The notes: generated from the sequence alone by a model not told the origin. Shown: positions 1 to 9,004, counted from the stretch's first letter. The stretch is DNA of 64,000 bases from Niallia sp. Man26 (GCF_022049065.2 NZ_CP095743.1:2371001-2435000), one strand, 5' to 3'. Numbers and translations are program-made.

Positions 1-595
1 TGCTGCCGACAACTTTATTGTCACACATCATTTTAGCTTCTCCATTGATTGTTCTTGAAGTGATGGTGAATCCTTCCTCACCTAACGTTCCTCTCATGGA
101 TTCCTTCAGATGAACAGCATTTTTCAAGTTAAAAACAGTCGCTGCTTTTCCGAACAATTCTCCATTTTTAAGCCAGCTTTCATTGTTTGCCAGTAATTTC
201 TCCCGCTCCCATTCTACGCTATACACATTGTCACCAATCGAAAGTCTAAAGGATAAATACCATGGCGCTTTTCCTTCTATACAGCTGTCTACTACTCTGT
301 GCCAGCGCTTTGTAAATAGGCGCTGATAGACACCCTTTTGCTCTTTTCCTTTAAATAGAGGTTTTGGTGTGTGCAGAAATTTTTGCAGCACATAAATAGA
401 CCAGTTCTCTGTGTTAGCCGGTATATAAGCCTGTTCCTTTTTGGAAAGAATGTTCGCAACGATATACAGCACAACAGCAGCAACTAAGGAGAGCGATGCT
501 ATCATAATTGTTGTCACATCAATCTGTCCGATGATAAAATACCTGACGACAGTACCAGAGAGTATTAGGAAAAACAGAATATATAAATGCAGCAA
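1..595 (-). CDS. Membrane protein of unknown function, C-terminus cut by window edge
   Basis: An open frame runs from a TTG start at 595 off the left edge with no stop, giving at least 198 residues. The TTG is chosen because AGGAGGGG lies about 8 nt upstream; the nearer ATG at 600 hits a stop after 11 codons. The first ~48 residues form two hydrophobic segments separated by a short polar turn, so the protein is probably membrane anchored with the remainder cytoplasmic. The soluble part has no motif I recognise. It is divergent from yplQ and has an ECF-sigma-like promoter 30 to 57 nt upstream. Function unknown. Confidence 0.7.
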   Translation of the reverse strand, partial: MLHLYILFFLILSGTVVRYFIIGQIDVTTIMIASLSLVAAVVLYIVANILSKKEQAYIPANTENWSIYVLQKFLHTPKPLFKGKEQKGVYQRLFTKRWHRVVDSCIEGKAPWYLSFRLSIGDNVYSVEWEREKLLANNESWLKNGELFGKAATVFNLKNAVHLKESMRGTLGEEGFTITSRTINGEAKMMCDNKVVGS

Positions 596-625
596 AGCAT
601 TTCCCCTCCTTTTCTCTTCTTTATG

Positions 626-652
626 TACGAGTCAAGTAAGCTTTTAGTTTCC
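626..652 (-). promoter_or_regulatory. Candidate ECF-sigma promoter for the truncated membrane protein gene
   Basis: Read on the minus strand, GGAAAC is followed after 17 nt by CGTACA, ending about 30 nt before the TTG start at 595. This matches the GAAAC/CGTA pattern of SigW/SigM/SigX-type promoters with one mismatch in the -35 element. It is weaker than the matches at 7.8 and 33.0 kb. Confidence 0.4.
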
Positions 653-716
653 ATTTTATTGCTTCATTTGTTTTAATTGCTTCAATCCAGTAAAATAAAC
701 AAGAAGGAGGGATCGA

Positions 717-1340
717 ATGAAATTCTCTGTAAAAGAAGAAATTGCTAACAGCATCACCCATGGAATCGGCTTACTATTAAGTATTCCAGCGCTTGTTTTT
801 TTAATTGTTAATGCAGCTGAAACAGAAAATCCGTGGAGGATTGTCAGCTTTTCGATTTTCGGTACGACCATGCTGCTCCTGTATCTATGCTCGACTCTTC
901 TTCACAGCACAACATATGAAAAACTGAAGGATTTTTTTGAAATCCTGGACCATTCTGCCATCTATTTGCTCATCGCAGGGACATACACACCCTTTTTGCT
1001 TGTAGCTATTAGAGGACCCCTTGGCTGGACATTGTTCGGAATTGTTTGGGGACTTGCTGTTGCCGGAATTGTCTTTAAATGTTACTTTGTGAAAAAGTTT
1101 ATTGTCGCATCCACCATCTTGTATGTTATTATGGGCTGGCTGATTGTTTCAGCGATAGTTCCTTTATTTCAGGCTATCGGAACACAAGGTGCGGTGCTGC
1201 TCGTAATTGGCGGTATCCTTTACACAATCGGCAGCATCTTTTATGTACTGCAAAAGACACCTTACTTCCATGCGATCTGGCATGTTTTCGTCTTAGCTGG
1301 AAGCTCGTTCATGTATTTTTGTATCTTATTTTATGTATAA
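717..1340 (+). CDS. yplQ: Hemolysin III family membrane protein (YplQ)
   Basis: This 207-residue integral membrane protein belongs to the hemolysin III/PAQR-like family. It has about seven hydrophobic segments and the conserved family motifs: NSITHGIG near the N-terminus, LLHSTTYE after helix 2, DHSAIYLLIAGTYTPF near residues 79-94, and a C-terminal HAIWHVFV. The spaced His and Asp residues resemble the metal-binding set of PAQR proteins. The physiological role in Bacillus is not established despite the name. A GAAGGAGGG site precedes the ATG. It converges on dfrA, as in B. subtilis, sharing the terminator at 1339-1373. Confidence 0.93.
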   Translation: MKFSVKEEIANSITHGIGLLLSIPALVFLIVNAAETENPWRIVSFSIFGTTMLLLYLCSTLLHSTTYEKLKDFFEILDHSAIYLLIAGTYTPFLLVAIRGPLGWTLFGIVWGLAVAGIVFKCYFVKKFIVASTILYVIMGWLIVSAIVPLFQAIGTQGAVLLVIGGILYTIGSIFYVLQKTPYFHAIWHVFVLAGSSFMYFCILFYV

Positions 1341-1373
1341 AAAAACCAAATCAGCAGCTGATTTGGTTTTTTT
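1339..1373. terminator. Bidirectional terminator between yplQ and dfrA
   Basis: An 11-14 bp stem (aaccaaatcag/ctgatttggtt, 3-nt loop) is flanked by A and T runs on both sides. It can end both the plus-strand yplQ transcript and the minus-strand dfrA transcript. Confidence 0.9.
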
Positions 1374-1374
1374 C

Positions 1375-1863
1375 TTAGCTTTTTCGTTCATAAACAAGGA
1401 AGCGGTAATCATAATCATTCTGTTCATTTCTAATCCCTTTTTCTTCACTGATAACACGCCATTCATTCCAGTCAATTTCGGGGAAATAAGTATCTGCCTC
1501 AAATTCACCACTGATTTCCGTTATGTACATTCTGTCTGTAATTTCAAGCGTTTCTTTAAATATTTCTGAGCCGCCAATAATAAAGATTTCCTCATCCTTC
1601 GTTGCCTGCCAACTATTGAATTCAGCAATGGAATACAGAACGGTACAGCCTTCACAAGAATAGTGCCTGTCTCTTGTCAGTATAACGTTTTCGCGATTAG
1701 GCAGATTCCGCCCGATAGAATCCCGCGTTTTTCTACCCATGACTATAGGATGTCCTGTTGTTACTTTCTTGAAGTACTTTAAATCTTCCGGCAGATGCCA
1801 AGGCAATTGGTTATTAAACCCTATTGCCTGCTTGTCATCCATCGCTACGATCATGGAAATCAT
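1375..1863 (-). CDS. dfrA: Dihydrofolate reductase
   Basis: This enzyme reduces dihydrofolate to tetrahydrofolate with NADPH and is the trimethoprim target. The 162-residue protein has the normal family length. Visible motifs are LPWHLPEDL with Trp22 and the catalytic Asp27, GRKT at 43-46 (NADPH binding) and FIIGGSEIF around 94-102. Its start overlaps the thyA stop by 4 nt (ATGA), so it is translationally coupled to thymidylate synthase, which produces the dihydrofolate it consumes. The order yplQ-dfrA-thyA is that of B. subtilis. Confidence 0.97.
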   Translation of the reverse strand: MISMIVAMDDKQAIGFNNQLPWHLPEDLKYFKKVTTGHPIVMGRKTRDSIGRNLPNRENVILTRDRHYSCEGCTVLYSIAEFNSWQATKDEEIFIIGGSEIFKETLEITDRMYITEISGEFEADTYFPEIDWNEWRVISEEKGIRNEQNDYDYRFLVYERKS

Positions 1864-2654
1864 ACACTTACCACTCCTTTAATATGAGGATGTGCTTCAT
1901 AGTTAACTATTTCAAAATCTTCATATTTGAATGAGAATATATCTTTCACATCTTTATTCATCACAAGCTGCGGCAGCGGCTTTGGTTCTCTAGTAAGCTG
2001 AAGCTCAACTTGCTCGATATGATTATTGTAAATATGAACATCACCGAACGTATGAATAAACTCTCCAACCTCAAGGTCACATACTTGGGCAATCATATAA
2101 GTCAAAAGTGCATAGGACGCAATATTAAACGGCACCCCTAAAAAGACGTCAGCAGAACGCTGATACAGCTGACATGAAAGCTTTCCGTCAGCTACATAAA
2201 ATTGAAACAGACAATGACATGGCGGCAATGCCATATCAGGTATGTCGCCGACATTCCATGCACTGACTATCATCCTGCGAGAATCAGGATTGTTCTTAAT
2301 TGTGTGAATTAATTCAGCTATCTGATCTATTGTGCTGCCGTCGCGTGCGGTCCATGATCTCCACTGATGTCCATACACAGGGCCAAGATTTCCGTTCTCA
2401 TCTGCCCACTCATTCCAAATTCGCACATTATTGTCCTGTAAATATTTAATATTTGTATCTCCATTTAAGAACCACAACAGCTCATGAATAATCGAACGCA
2501 AGTGGAGCTTCTTTGTCGTAATCAGCGGAAATCCTTCTGCCAAATCGAAACGCATTTGATATCCAAATGTACTGACTGTGCCAGTTCCCGTGCGGTCCTC
2601 TTTCTTTGTTCCCGTCGTCAAGACATGCCTGCATAGATCTAAATATTGCTTCAT
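1860..2654 (-). CDS. thyA: Thymidylate synthase (ThyA type)
   Basis: It converts dUMP to dTMP using methylene-tetrahydrofolate. The 264-residue protein is full length. Key elements are RTGTGT near residue 21 (phosphate-binding Arg), the catalytic Cys146 in [15 protein letters not shown] at 126-134 and QRSADVFLG near 165-173, which contribute to dUMP binding. It is the first gene of a two-gene operon with dfrA. In this strain the gene upstream is an accessory metalloprotease instead of ypjP. Confidence 0.97.
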   Translation of the reverse strand: MKQYLDLCRHVLTTGTKKEDRTGTGTVSTFGYQMRFDLAEGFPLITTKKLHLRSIIHELLWFLNGDTNIKYLQDNNVRIWNEWADENGNLGPVYGHQWRSWTARDGSTIDQIAELIHTIKNNPDSRRMIVSAWNVGDIPDMALPPCHCLFQFYVADGKLSCQLYQRSADVFLGVPFNIASYALLTYMIAQVCDLEVGEFIHTFGDVHIYNNHIEQVELQLTREPKPLPQLVMNKDVKDIFSFKYEDFEIVNYEAHPHIKGVVSV

Positions 2655-2732
2655 TTATTCAACATCCTTTTCCTGCTAAAATTTCTTAGTTAATGCTGGC
2701 AATCTGTTTGTAAGTTAAAGGTGCCAGCTCCT

Positions 2733-3392
2733 TTAATGTTTCCTTCGTTGAACCCCCAAATAATACATGGCAAAGGTTTCGGCAAAATATTCCTCTGGAT
2801 AGTTCAAAAAATATTGGCTGTACGGAAACAGCGTTGCTTTCTCCTTATTCCAAGCAGCGGTAAAAGCTTCCGTTTTACTATAATAATTCAAAACCTTATA
2901 GTCAATGGAATGGGCAAGCTCATGAAACTCCAAATTAACGGAGCCATGCCCGCTGCCCTTTGGGCTCGCTCCAATTTTTACAAGCACTGTTTGGCCGCCG
3001 CCGATTCCTGGGACATCATCCCACGTTTTTTCGGACCGATAGCCTCTTGGTACAATTCCGGCAAACTGTTGTGCAGTTGGATTATCTGTCAGCTTCCCCG
3101 TAAACAGCTTCACTTTTATGCCTTTTTTCTCGATTTTCTGCAGAAGTGACTGCGGCAGTCTATTTATACGTTTCGCAATTGCTGCTGCTTCTTTCTGGTC
3201 AAAGGCTGGTTTTGGCAGCAAAATAATATTTTGCAGGTTCGTTTGTTCAGATTGAGTCAGCTCTCCCTTAATAATGGACTGAACTGGAAAATCCTTTAGA
3301 AATATGCCATCTATGTCTTGTTGAGAATTCCCCATAAGGAAGGAGACTATGCCAATCATAAAAAACGGCATAAATCTTCTTATATGCTTCAT
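2733..3392 (-). CDS. Secreted zinc metalloprotease, anthrax lethal-factor-like (ATLF) domain
   Basis: The predicted 219-residue protein has a signal peptide or N-terminal anchor (MKHIRRF, then a hydrophobic run to about residue 20). Its C-terminal half carries the zinc-binding HELAH motif at 157-161 and a downstream Glu205 in YFAETFAMY, the spacing seen in the catalytic domain of anthrax lethal factor and related Bacillus proteins. I use the ATG at 3392, preceded by GGGGAG, rather than the one 36 nt upstream, which lacks a ribosome binding site. No toxin-delivery (PA-binding) domain is present, so a host-toxin role should not be assumed. Substrate unknown. Confidence 0.8.
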   Translation of the reverse strand: MKHIRRFMPFFMIGIVSFLMGNSQQDIDGIFLKDFPVQSIIKGELTQSEQTNLQNIILLPKPAFDQKEAAAIAKRINRLPQSLLQKIEKKGIKVKLFTGKLTDNPTAQQFAGIVPRGYRSEKTWDDVPGIGGGQTVLVKIGASPKGSGHGSVNLEFHELAHSIDYKVLNYYSKTEAFTAAWNKEKATLFPYSQYFLNYPEEYFAETFAMYYLGVQRRKH

Positions 3393-3526
3393 CCTTTTCT
3401 CCCCATCTTTCTTGCGATGTCTATACATTATGTTTGAGGTTCAAGCAGATTCCTAAATTAATAATCTACTAGATTATAGCATATATTAAATCGTAAGAGA
3501 GCAGTAAAGGATATTGGAAATACCTT

Positions 3527-3578
3527 CAAAAAAAACCTTTCAAACAGAACCAATGAAGGCTTCTATTCTGAAAGGCTA
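3527..3578 (-). terminator. Terminator of the yceG-telA-terD operon
   Basis: On the minus strand AGCCTTTCA pairs with TGAAAGGTT and is followed by a run of eight T residues. It lies about 30 nt after the last terD stop. Confidence 0.8.
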
Positions 3579-3610
3579 ACTTGTCGTTATTAACTTACCA
3601 TAACTTTTCT

Positions 3611-4189
3611 TTAAACGTCGAGTCCATAGTTGCGGCATAATGCAGCAAGTCCGCCTGAGAAGCCGCTTCCGATAGCATTAAACTTCCAGTCACCATTATG
3701 TTTGTACAATTCACAAATAACGACTGCTGTTTCCACAGAGAAATCCTCTCCCAAGTCAAAGCGAAGAATTTCCACATTTGTTTCTTCATTAACGACTCTG
3801 ACAAACGCATTGGAAACTTGGCCGAAATTTTGGTTTCTTGAATCGGCATCATGAATTGTTACAGCAATGCCTACTTTTTCTACATGTGCAGGCATCTTAG
3901 AAAAATCGATGACAATTTGCTCATCATCTCCGTCTCCTGCGCCTGTCCGGTTGTCGCCTGTATGCTCGACACCACCGCTCGGATGTGCAAGGTTATTATA
4001 GAAAATGAAGTCCACATCATTTACTACCTTGCCGTTTGCATCTGCCAAAAAAGCAGATGCATCTAAGTCAAAATCAACTCCGCCGTCATAGCGGTTCGTA
4101 TCCCAGCCTAATCCGATTACCGCTCTAGTTAAGCCCGGGTTTGTTTTTGTTAAGTCGATTCTTTGTCCTTTAGATAGATTAATGGACAT
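3611..4189 (-). CDS. TerD family protein
   Basis: A 192-residue TerD-family cytoplasmic protein, similar in size to B. subtilis YceD/YceE. It begins [10 protein letters not shown] and shows the family acidic calcium-binding segments DFDLDAS near residue 40 and [15 protein letters not shown] near 78-92. TerD proteins bind calcium and act in tellurite, phage and envelope-stress resistance, but their biochemical role is unresolved. GGAGGAG precedes the ATG. It is the last gene of the yceG-telA-terD-terD unit, 42 nt after the preceding terD, and ends at a strong terminator. Confidence 0.93.
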   Translation of the reverse strand: MSINLSKGQRIDLTKTNPGLTRAVIGLGWDTNRYDGGVDFDLDASAFLADANGKVVNDVDFIFYNNLAHPSGGVEHTGDNRTGAGDGDDEQIVIDFSKMPAHVEKVGIAVTIHDADSRNQNFGQVSNAFVRVVNEETNVEILRFDLGEDFSVETAVVICELYKHNGDWKFNAIGSGFSGGLAALCRNYGLDV

Positions 4190-4231
4190 CCTTTTCTCCT
4201 CCTTTTTTCTTCTGGTTAAAGCTACTATTCC

Positions 4232-4846
4232 TTAAGAATAAGATTTTACGACTTCACCAAGACTGCCAGCAGATGTGCCAGATCCGATAGCGCCAAACTT
4301 CCATTCTTGGCCGTGTCTGTAAAGTTCACCAACAATCAAGCTTGTCATCCCATTATAATTATCTGTCAAGTTATAGTGAAGCATAGTATCGTTTGAGCTT
4401 GGATTAACAATGCGGATAAAGGCATTTTGAATCATGCCGAAATGCTGTTTTCGTTTGATTGCATCATAAATATTAACAACAAATACAAGCCTATGAACAG
4501 ATGCAGGCACTCGGCTCAACTCTACGAAAACTTGCTCGTCATCCCCTGCACCGTCTCCAGTCAAGTTGTCGCCGGAGTGCTGCACACTGCCATCTCTGCT
4601 CTTTAAGTTGCCAAAGTAAATAACATCACTGTTGCCCTTTACTTTCCCGTTCTCATCAAGCATAAGCACAGATGCATCACAGTCGACATTTCCGCCAGAA
4701 CCGCCGCCGCCGAACAAGGAGCCAAATAAGCCGCCGCCACCCTTTTGCTGAACAGGATCCCAGCCTAGTCCTACCATAATTTTTGATAAACCTGGATTGC
4801 CTTTAGTCAAATCAACTTTTTGTCCTTTTTGCAGATTGATTGCCAT
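4232..4846 (-). CDS. TerD family protein with glycine-rich insertion
   Basis: A 204-residue TerD paralogue starting MAINLQKGQK. The ATG at 4846 is used because the AGGGGTGG site overlaps the upstream GTG at 4855. It differs from the two shorter TerD proteins here by an insertion of Gly-rich, Phe/Leu-containing sequence around residues 36-52, just before the first acidic motif, which reads NVDCDAS instead of DFDLDAS. The second motif GDNLTGDGAGDDEQ is kept. The altered site suggests different calcium affinity or a structural role; this is inference. Confidence 0.92.
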   Translation of the reverse strand: MAINLQKGQKVDLTKGNPGLSKIMVGLGWDPVQQKGGGGLFGSLFGGGGSGGNVDCDASVLMLDENGKVKGNSDVIYFGNLKSRDGSVQHSGDNLTGDGAGDDEQVFVELSRVPASVHRLVFVVNIYDAIKRKQHFGMIQNAFIRIVNPSSNDTMLHYNLTDNYNGMTSLIVGELYRHGQEWKFGAIGSGTSAGSLGEVVKSYS

Positions 4847-4883
4847 ATTGTCCACCCCTATGTATTTGTTTTTTTTATATAGT

Positions 4884-4904
4884 AGGGCAGAAATGTTCTG
4901 CCCT
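4884..4904. repeat. Hairpin between telA and terD
   Basis: AGGGCAGAA/TTCTGCCCT forms a tight 9-bp stem with a 3-nt loop in the telA-terD gap. There is no T-run on the coding (minus) strand, so it is more likely an mRNA processing or stability element than a terminator. Confidence 0.5.
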
Positions 4905-4909
4905 TATAT

Positions 4910-6013
4910 TTAGCCTTTTAATTTCATTTGCTTGAAATTGTTTTGCAGCTGCTCGAGTTTTTTTGTGCCTTCTTCACGAAGTCGCTTATTCTCTTCCTCG
5001 ATAGACTTTGTCTCCTGCATACCCTTCATTATGATATTCCAAGACTCTTCGATTGTCTCAATCTTAATGCTCGGCGCACCTGCCAGCCTTGCGATATCAA
5101 CACTTTGCTGAGATATGTTCTGCGCATTTCGGACAAGCATCTCATTTGTACGGCGGTCAAGCTCGCTCATACTGTCTGCTACAAGCTTCTGTCTTTTAGC
5201 GGCAACAGCTTGAATCAAACCATTTTTGAAGATTGGAATTGTCGTTACAAATGCAGAGTTTATTTTACCTATCAGCTTCGTATTTCCCCGCTGCAGCAAT
5301 CTGATTTGCGGTGCTGTCTGCAGGGCAACCATTTTAGCCATTTCCAAGTCATACACGCGTTGGTCGATAAGCTCGATTGCATTGCGCAATGTATCGAGCT
5401 GCATGGCTGCAAGCTGATCGCCTTGAATTGCTTTTGCTTCAATTGGAGGTAGCACTTCCTCTTTCAGCTGGTCAGATTTCATAGCACCTGCAACAGCATA
5501 CTTCTCGAGTGTTAAGTAATACTGATAGTTTTGCTCATACATATTATCGAGCATATTTGTCGACTCGACCATCTCATTTTGGTACTTAGAGATTTCGACA
5601 TATACTTTATCAATTTCCTGCCCCATAGACTGGTACTTGCCGAATAGCTTCTCCATTAATTTTTCGCTTTTCTTAAATAGCTTCCCGAAAAGTCCTTTTG
5701 AGGATTGTTCAAAATCCTTCTTATCAAATTTATCCATGATTCTGCCGAGCTGTTTCAAAAGTTCACCCGAGTCTTCAACTTTTGTCATTCTCATATTCCC
5801 TAATATTTGATCAGAGAATTTCGAAATTTGGACAGCAGGCTCTTTTCCAAACTCCAATATTTGAATTTGGTCTCTTTCGTCAATCGATCTTGCCAATTGC
5901 TGCACTTCAGGCTCATTTCTTAACGAAAGCTTGATTTCAGAAACCTTATTTTCCGTTAACACATCTATCACTTGATGTTCATTACTTGAAGAATTAGATG
6001 ATTGCATATTCAC
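4910..6013 (-). CDS. telA: Toxic anion resistance protein, TelA/YceH family
   Basis: A 367-residue soluble, largely helical protein with coiled-coil stretches, the size of B. subtilis YceH. Recognisable family features are the segment after residue 100 with repeated Lys and Glu (FDKKDFEQ, GLFGKLFKK), and the conserved C-terminal NTKLIGKINSAFVTTIPIFKNGL. Family members are linked to tellurite and antimicrobial-peptide tolerance; the mechanism is unknown. The GTG start at 6013 lies 7 nt from GGGGAG and only 2 nt after the yceG stop, so the two are probably coupled. Confidence 0.92.
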   Translation of the reverse strand: MNMQSSNSSSNEHQVIDVLTENKVSEIKLSLRNEPEVQQLARSIDERDQIQILEFGKEPAVQISKFSDQILGNMRMTKVEDSGELLKQLGRIMDKFDKKDFEQSSKGLFGKLFKKSEKLMEKLFGKYQSMGQEIDKVYVEISKYQNEMVESTNMLDNMYEQNYQYYLTLEKYAVAGAMKSDQLKEEVLPPIEAKAIQGDQLAAMQLDTLRNAIELIDQRVYDLEMAKMVALQTAPQIRLLQRGNTKLIGKINSAFVTTIPIFKNGLIQAVAAKRQKLVADSMSELDRRTNEMLVRNAQNISQQSVDIARLAGAPSIKIETIEESWNIIMKGMQETKSIEEENKRLREEGTKKLEQLQNNFKQMKLKG

Positions 6014-6015
6014 TG

Positions 6016-7659
6016 CTAATCTCCCCTTCTATTTTTTTTGAAGCCGTTTAGAATCATTTTCTTAAAGAATGATTCTTCCTTATATTCCATATCGAAAACA
6101 ACATCCTCCAGCCAGTGAGCATCATAGGAGCCTTCTTGAATGAATGTCTCCATATCTGAATGACCTGGCGGATTATAAACGATAATATCTACACCGAATG
6201 AATTCAGTAAAAGCAATATAGCCGCATCTTCCCTTGTGAACAGACCGTTAAGCTCTGTTTTGTAGAGAATGACACTCGGCACATCCTGTGAATAGTCAAA
6301 CTTCTGAAGCAGCTTCAGGATATCTGCAGGAATAATCAGCCCTTGTGTAAACAGAAATATAGCTGCTTCCTCTTCTGTCTCATTCGGCAAAAGCTTCAGC
6401 TGCGGCTTATCGCATATTGTGCGTATGCTTGAGGCAATTCCCTTTTGCAGCCCTAGCGGCAAGCGGCTATAGTTCCAGTAATTGGCTGTCATCATTTTGT
6501 TAATATCTAATTTCCCTTCTCTGTCGAGGGCACTTCGGTAGTGGAAACGGTAATCGCTGACAACAGCTCTTGTAAACGGGAAATTCTTGATTAAAAGAGC
6601 ATGGTCGACATTTACAAGACTATGCATCCGATCCCAGTATTCCTTTCTATTGCTGCTTACACCAAATACTTTAGCAAAAATAGTTGGAATTTTCACTACT
6701 CCATTGCTGACTTCAAAGTTAGGGCGAATCATTGCTTTTTCTTTCTCCAACAAAAAAAGCTCATCATATGTCGTTTTTAAGGTGACAGAAGTAGGAGTAT
6801 AATCCCTTAGTTGCCATGGTTTATATAGGCCAGAACCTTCATGATTAAGAATGCTTTCAATTTCTTTGGACGCTCTGTACGCAACCGTTGCCGTTCTCCG
6901 CCGTTTTTCAGTTGGAAACTCTTCTGCCTCTTTTGCTTGCGGATATATATGTGTAAAAGCCGGCTGTCCTTCACCGGATATTTGTGTGAGGATGTCATCA
7001 CCATTTGGACTGACGACCACTAAATCACAGCCTATTGTAGCCAAGTATGTCAAAAAATAAGCCTGGCTTTTGCTGCCTGTCCCGTACCACAAAAATTGCG
7101 GCAGCCGATCTTCCTCTCTGCACGCTTCAAGACTCGGTTCAAGATGATTGATGGACCATTTAATGACATCGACAAGAATTCTTCGCAATTCGCTGCTTTT
7201 TAAGCCACTCGGCTCTGCTTCTGCAAATCGCTCCAAAACCTTAATCATCCCTTCCCTTAATTTCCTATGAATGGACGGGACTTGAGATTTCAACAGCAAA
7301 TTCTCTCCATCTAAAAAAGCGACAAAGCGATTGACCGAAAGATTTTGTTCTTGCAGCAAATTCAGCACTCTTTGAATCGCCTGAAAATGCTTGTTGTCAA
7401 GCACCCTATTCAAGTGATGGTTGCTGATAAGCACAAGCCTGCTGTCATCTTGACTGACCCAATCATACAGCTGGTTGTAGTATTCGTCTTCATCCATCGG
7501 AACGCCAAGCAGCTTTACAAGCACTTGTCCGAATGTGATGACACCATTTTCTTCTTTATAGAGCGGCCTGCTTTTTGGCGGCTGCTGCAATGTTGTATAC
7601 CAGTTTTCCATTGATACAGGAAGTATCTGCCCATTCAGCGTGTGTAAATTAACATTCAT
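6016..7659 (-). CDS. yceG: YceG family Ter-cluster protein
   Basis: A 547-residue soluble protein of the YceG family, found next to telA and terD genes in Bacillus. It appears to contain two related halves: residues ~20-110 and ~300-390 both start with a PNFxVxxGVxxxPxxxxKxxGV-like or equivalent segment and refer to a DxYxxxM/LxxLV unit. No catalytic motif is certain. Comparative-genomic work on Ter systems treats it as a cluster component of unknown activity. It is the first gene of its operon, with an ECF-type promoter about 120 nt upstream. Symbol from family resemblance and context. Confidence 0.88.
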   Translation of the reverse strand: MNVNLHTLNGQILPVSMENWYTTLQQPPKSRPLYKEENGVITFGQVLVKLLGVPMDEDEYYNQLYDWVSQDDSRLVLISNHHLNRVLDNKHFQAIQRVLNLLQEQNLSVNRFVAFLDGENLLLKSQVPSIHRKLREGMIKVLERFAEAEPSGLKSSELRRILVDVIKWSINHLEPSLEACREEDRLPQFLWYGTGSKSQAYFLTYLATIGCDLVVVSPNGDDILTQISGEGQPAFTHIYPQAKEAEEFPTEKRRRTATVAYRASKEIESILNHEGSGLYKPWQLRDYTPTSVTLKTTYDELFLLEKEKAMIRPNFEVSNGVVKIPTIFAKVFGVSSNRKEYWDRMHSLVNVDHALLIKNFPFTRAVVSDYRFHYRSALDREGKLDINKMMTANYWNYSRLPLGLQKGIASSIRTICDKPQLKLLPNETEEEAAIFLFTQGLIIPADILKLLQKFDYSQDVPSVILYKTELNGLFTREDAAILLLLNSFGVDIIVYNPPGHSDMETFIQEGSYDAHWLEDVVFDMEYKEESFFKKMILNGFKKNRRGD

Positions 7660-7778
7660 TTTCCCACTTCCCTAAACGAACTGCTCTGTTAAATATGGCC
7701 TTGTGATTTGAAAAGGCTTTATATGTATCATAGCAAAAGTATATAGATATTGCTAAATATTTACCGTATATAAATTAG

Positions 7779-7804
7779 TACGTTTACTAGTCTAAAAAGT
7801 TTCA
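7779..7804 (-). promoter_or_regulatory. ECF-sigma promoter upstream of yceG-telA-terD-terD
   Basis: The minus strand reads TGAAAC, 16 nt, CGTACT. The -35 hexamer and spacing match the SigW-type consensus TGAAAC-N16-CGTA exactly. It implies a leader of about 115 nt before yceG. Ter-type genes of B. subtilis (yceC-H) are known members of ECF-sigma and SigB stress regulons, which fits. Confidence 0.8.
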
Positions 7805-7950
7805 TATTTTTTAAGCACTGCTTAACTTTCTAGCCTTCCAAGCAATATCTTTTGGGCTTTATATACCTATGTTCAATCCTTTTTAACGTCTCACCATTTT
7901 GAAGCAATTGCATATTATACAGTAAATCTAGGCTAAGCAGGTGTTATAAT

Positions 7951-8205
7951 ATGAGATCATTATATCGAAAAAAGTCTTATCATGAACTCGAGTCAGAACT
8001 GGAACAATTGGAGCAAGTTATAAGTTCCAAAACCTATCTTTTCTTTGATTTGTTTTTTATCAGTTTAATAATCAGTTTTGCCATAAGTGTGACCTTCAAG
8101 TCTCTTTTGCTAGGAATATTCACCTTTTTTATTTTTTATTCTGTTTTTATTGGCATCTATCGCTTGCTTTCCAAATGGTTTAAAGATTCTCCAACAGAGG
8201 AGTAG
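7951..8205 (+). CDS. Small membrane protein of unknown function
   Basis: An 84-residue open frame on the plus strand, opposite to the surrounding Ter genes. An Arg/Lys/Glu-rich N-terminal amphipathic segment (~1-28) is followed by two hydrophobic helices at about 29-48 and 51-70 and a charged tail. AGGTG lies 9 nt before the ATG. It is divergent from yceG and overlaps the 3' end of the HAD gene by 26 bp tail to tail. I recognise no family. The gene could be real, but codon evidence is slim. Confidence 0.5.
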   Translation: MRSLYRKKSYHELESELEQLEQVISSKTYLFFDLFFISLIISFAISVTFKSLLLGIFTFFIFYSVFIGIYRLLSKWFKDSPTEE

Positions 8206-9004
8206 CATTCCTCTTATAAAGCCGGTGCACCGTTTCGATGATTTCTTCACCAGCATCAGCACCAGAGAAATTAGTAAGATTATAACGATTAGCATCTCGC
8301 ACTTCGTCTGCTAATTCACCATGCTTTGGCATCCAAGCATGAGTACAAGCATCCAGTAAAGGAAAATCAAGGAGAGAGTCTCCTGCCCCTGCTGTAATTT
8401 TGATGCCTTCTCTTTTTTGGATAAATTTTACGGCTTCTCCTTTACACACAGGTGCTGGCATAAAATACAGCTTTCGCCCTTGCAGGGAAACCTTCCAGCC
8501 ATTTTCTGATGCTATCCTTCCAATCAGTTTTTTCGTCTCAGAAGTTATTTGCTGTTCTAATATATAATAAAAGAAGAGATCATCTGCTATTTTCATAGAA
8601 CCAGGTAAGGCTTGCCCGTTGACTAATTCCATCAGTTTTTCTTTTTCAATACATTGCTCTGCAAGCTTTACCTGAACTTCTTTCGTCCAATCTGACAATA
8701 TTTCTCCTTTATAATGGATATTCGCACCATTGGAGGTCACACTGTAGGTGATTGGAATGTTCTCTTCGAAAATAAAGATACGCTTATATTGCTCATACGT
8801 TCTTGTCGTCACAGGCACAAATTGCAGCTGAGATGCAAGCTCCTTTAATTTTCTTAGTGCATCTGTCTTCATATAGGAGATATAGTTTCCCTTTAATCTT
8901 TCAACAGGTACCATGCTTTCATTTAATGGAGTTCCCATTTCAGACAGAGCGCGTTCTGAATAAATCAAGGTTCTGTCTAAGTCTGACGCGAACATCATCA
9001 TCAT
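8180..9004 (-). CDS. HAD family hydrolase of the Ter biosynthetic module
   Basis: A 274-residue haloacid-dehalogenase phosphatase. Motif I is DLDRT at residues 8-12, and the late acidic motif GAGDSLLDF sits near 210. A substrate-selecting cap lies between them. The start codons are four successive ATGs; the first overlaps the StiP stop (ATGA), so translation is coupled. Within Ter clusters this HAD enzyme is proposed to dephosphorylate the product of the two PRTase-like proteins encoded upstream. Actual substrate unknown. It is the last gene of the four-gene unit. Confidence 0.85.
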   Translation of the reverse strand: MMMMFASDLDRTLIYSERALSEMGTPLNESMVPVERLKGNYISYMKTDALRKLKELASQLQFVPVTTRTYEQYKRIFIFEENIPITYSVTSNGANIHYKGEILSDWTKEVQVKLAEQCIEKEKLMELVNGQALPGSMKIADDLFFYYILEQQITSETKKLIGRIASENGWKVSLQGRKLYFMPAPVCKGEAVKFIQKREGIKITAGAGDSLLDFPLLDACTHAWMPKHGELADEVRDANRYNLTNFSGADAGEEIIETVHRLYKRNATPLLENL

